Source: Lota lota
Taxonomy: Eukaryota > Chordata > Actinopteri > Gadiformes > Lotidae
Assembly (NCBI GenBank): GCA_026745465.1
Contig: JACYXH010000405.1
Span: forward strand, 96,257 to 160,256
DNA length: 64,000 bases
Direction of reading: 5' to 3'
Shown: positions 61,508 to 64,000 of the stretch, one piece after another
Position numbering within the stretch: position 1 is the stretch's first letter
Layout of the letters: each line of letters opens with the position of its first letter
Notes under the pieces: generated by a model
The model's input: the letters and a program-made list of their open reading frames with translations, nothing else
Told to the model about the DNA's origin: nothing
The model's database searches: none
Translations under genes and position numbers: made by a program

Positions 61508-63270
61508 GTAAGACATCACAGCAGGGACACCAAGCGGGAGAGTTACCCGCGTGACTGTTTACTGTTCAGTCATCGATCAGACACTTTCATCAAAAGGAAC
61601 ATGGCGTCATACAGATACATATCATGAAGGAGCAGGTAGGGCTCGGTCCTCTTGTTGAAGGGCGCCTGCAGGTAGGATGTGGACATTACGGACCAAACGC
61701 AGTACCTTTTGTGCTAGGACTCGAAAGCCTTGGCCACTATCGTGCTATATTATTCATGTGTTTACATAGATTACATAGTCTGCCTTCAGAGACCTAGCTG
61801 GCCTGCCCCTGTCATTTGTTAGTTTAAGGCGGGTTGGCAGGTGTAATAGGAAGTATCCCTTCCCTCTGGATCCCTGACCCGACCCTGTGAGGGGGCCTGT
61901 CTAGGACCTGGTACCCCTTGCCATGGTTCCTGAACCAGCCAGGGTGTGTAATGGGCCAGGGCCTGATTTCAACCGTCTCCCCGCTCCGCCTTCAACTCGG
62001 ACACCGGTTTGATGTTATTCCAACCGCACCCAGTGACCCGCTGGTCACTGTAAAGGGAAACAGAACCACGGCTTATTATTGGCCGGAGCAGAGGAGAACA
62101 GGCTGAAGCATTTGCTGTCAAGGATGTTTAATTCGATTAAATGGCTTGGGCTAGAATAATTGGAATCAGTGGTGTGACTGGTGTGGTTTCGTGAGGAGAA
62201 GAAGGTGGAGGATGAGGAGGAGGAGGTGATCTCAAGAGGCCGGTCCAAAGCAAACTCGCCTTGTCATGATGTACAAGCCGTTAGGCGCGGAGGGACGCTA
62301 GGCCGGGCCGGACCATTGTTGGGGGACAACGGCCCGCGAACGGCCCCATCTGCTCACTGCCTTCCTTTCTCAAACCAGCAGTTGTTGTGCAGTGTGGCGC
62401 AACAATGTCTGTAGAGGCAGATGCCTATAAAGTTTTGACGAACCCCTGGGATCCTGGGTTGTCGTCGTAAAAACTGAAGGAAAGGCAGACTTCTTGGCCA
62501 GTGTGGCCAAGCAATGCTTTGCTTACCACAGATAAATCTGCAAAAAAAAATCATAATTGAGTTGAGCCCAATTGACCAAGTTCAAGTCAGGATTCAGAAA
62601 TCACAATCCCAATGGTCTTTTCTTTCTCCAAAATGATCAGATTACAATTTTTTAAGGCCACATTTTTCTGTGATTACCTTAGGTCTGTAACCTTGTTTTG
62701 TTTTGTCTGCTTTCGCAAACATGCGTTCATGTCTGCCATTCCGAAAAATTTGTCTATCACATGTTGGGGAGGAGAGGGGGGTCATTCCCTTGTGTTGGAT
62801 TTTTCATACTTTCCCGCTTTTGCCGCTTTTTTGGAGATTAGCCTGGGCCCAGATACGTTTCTTGAAATGTTGTCATGCTACAATTATTTACAATTATTCC
62901 CCAATCTACAGTTAATCAGCCCCATAGCCTTCATTATTAATTTAACAAGGCTGAGGGAATGTCTTGAGCTTGAAATCCTGAGGTATGTGTTTCCTTTCCT
63001 TTTTTTCCTGTTTCCTGTTTGCCAGTATACCATTAAAAGCTCCAAATGGGCAATGGATCTTGTGTTCCGACAAGCGCTTGATTACAAATGTGCTCCCATT
63101 GCGATACTTATGAGGAGGTGTAATATTCCCTTGTGACTCGACGAGGACAAACGAGGTCCTCATCATGGAATCAATATGCAACAAATCTAAAACCTTGCTT
63201 TGCTTATTCCGCCCTCCCCCTGTCCGTTTCTGTCTCTGACTCGTATCTTTTGGTTTTCCTCTTCGCCTAG
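61508..63270. other. Intron 26 (1.8 kb)
   Basis: No exon, microsatellite or mobile element recognised; ordinary intron sequence. Confidence 0.8.
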
Positions 63271-63394
63271 ACGTGGACGAGTGCAGCCCGAACGACATCT
63301 GTGCCAGAGGCCAGTGCATCAACACAAGCCGGCTCCTACCTCTGCCTGTGTGAGGCCGGCTTCAAGTTCAACCCCGCCATCTCCGACTGCGAGG
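63271..63394 (+). CDS. ltbp2: ltbp2 exon 27: cbEGF array repeat 14, with a one-base frame break
   Basis: Acceptor tcgcctag/acgtg, donor gagg/gtaaga. It starts DVDECSPNDICARGQCIN, then the frame shifts at about 63326-63327 (AACACAAGCC, where AACACAGCC would continue NTAGSY). The other frame carries the rest of the domain, GSYLCLCEAGFKFNPAIS and DCE. The exon is 124 bases, while its phase-1/1 relatives are 120-126 and divisible by three, so one base is in excess. Both halves are otherwise intact, with all six cysteines and normal splice sites. A sequencing or assembly error is likelier than a dead gene, but a real allele cannot be excluded. Confidence 0.9.
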
Positions 63395-64000
63395 GTAAGA
63401 CCCGGTTTTGGGGTTCTTTCTCTCCTGAGCTGTCAGGTCCGCTTCAGTCGAACGATGGAGCGTTTCCCATGATAGTACAGGGGGTTGAAAGTACACTTTT
63501 GCCACAAACTGGAAATAATAAACATATTCAGCCAGGTATAGGTGAACCTTAATAAACATTCAGCCAGGTATAGATTAACCTTAATAAACATTCAGCCAGG
63601 TATAGATTAACCTTAATAAACATATTCAGCCAGGTACAGATGAACCTTAATAAACATTCAGCCAGGTATAGATTAACCTTAATAAACATATTCACCAGGT
63701 ATAGATTAACCTTAATAAACACATTCAGCCAGGTAATGATTAACCTTAATAAACATATTCAGCCAGGTATAGATTAACCTTAATAAACATATTCAGCCAG
63801 GTATAGATTAACCTTAATAAACACATTCAGCCAGGTATAGATTAACCTTAATAAACATATTCAGCCAGGTATAGGGAACCTTAATAAACATTCAGCCAGG
63901 TATAGATTAACCTTAATAAACATATTCAGCCAGGTATAGATTAACCTTAATAAACACATTCAGCCAGGTATAGATTAACCTTAATAAACATATTCAGCCA
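63395..64000. other. Start of intron 27 (runs off window)
   Basis: About 120 bases of plain sequence followed by a minisatellite that reaches the window edge. Confidence 0.85.
63516..64000 (+). repeat. 32-35 bp minisatellite with AATAAA in each unit
   Basis: About 14-15 units built on CATTCAGCCAGGTATAGATT and AACCTTAATAAA, with an optional extra TA or CA before TTCAGCC. I count 15 AATAAA hexamers on the plus strand. The array continues past 64000. It lies within an intron of the sense transcript. Confidence 0.95.

Overview
The window is one stretch of vertebrate genome, almost certainly from a ray-finned (teleost) fish. It carries part of a single plus-strand gene, the orthologue of LTBP2 (latent TGF-beta binding protein 2), an extracellular-matrix glycoprotein of fibrillin microfibrils. 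The fish assignment is an inference from very dense dinucleotide microsatellites, long poly-G/poly-C runs and divergence from the mammalian LTBP2 that I recall. The gene assignment rests on near-verbatim family blocks ([65 protein letters not shown]) in the right order, on exons that all keep one phase-consistent splice chain, and on the domain plan.

Layout: 1-7187 is non-coding (intron or 5' flank; the signal-peptide and first N-terminal exons are not here). I place 27 coding exons between 7188 and 63394, about 3,985 coding bases (about 1,330 residues, only about 6 % of the window). In protein order they encode an N-terminal EGF-like domain (exon 1), a basic/Ala-rich linker (exon 2), the four-cysteine region (exon 3), a second EGF-like domain (exon 4), a linker with an NG-rich 10-residue repeat and the start of the hybrid domain (exon 5), the rest of the hybrid domain (exons 6-7), a first calcium-binding EGF domain (exon 8), the TB1 domain with its CCC motif (exons 9-10), a Pro-rich linker that ends in three very short exons (10-13), and 14 consecutive EGF-like domains, one per exon (exons 14-27). 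The LAP-type TB domain and the C-terminus lie beyond 64000. Nearly all introns are phase 1, as expected for this family.

Main points of interest. (1) Directly upstream of exon 3, in frame and uninterrupted across its splice acceptor, is an ATG-initiated, signal-peptide-like stretch (22268-22340) with a TATAAA at 22210 and a good Kozak context. It sits at the position where the short form of LTBP1 (LTBP1S) starts, so it may be an undescribed short ltbp2 isoform with its own promoter. (2) Exons 2, 3 and 15 are each bracketed by complementary purine and pyrimidine microsatellites (about 90 perfect bases on each side of exon 3), which could loop the exons out. (3) Six successive EGF exons (20-25) share an atypical C-x2-C spacing, suggesting a local expansion relative to mammals. 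(4) Exon 27 has a one-base excess that breaks its frame. (5) A 511-bp near-palindromic foldback element lies in intron 3. (6) A 32-35 bp minisatellite at the right edge carries an AATAAA hexamer in every unit, inside an intron.

No second gene, tRNA, rRNA, CRISPR array or retroviral element could be supported. Most open frames outside the exons are by-products of CT, CA or GA repeats.
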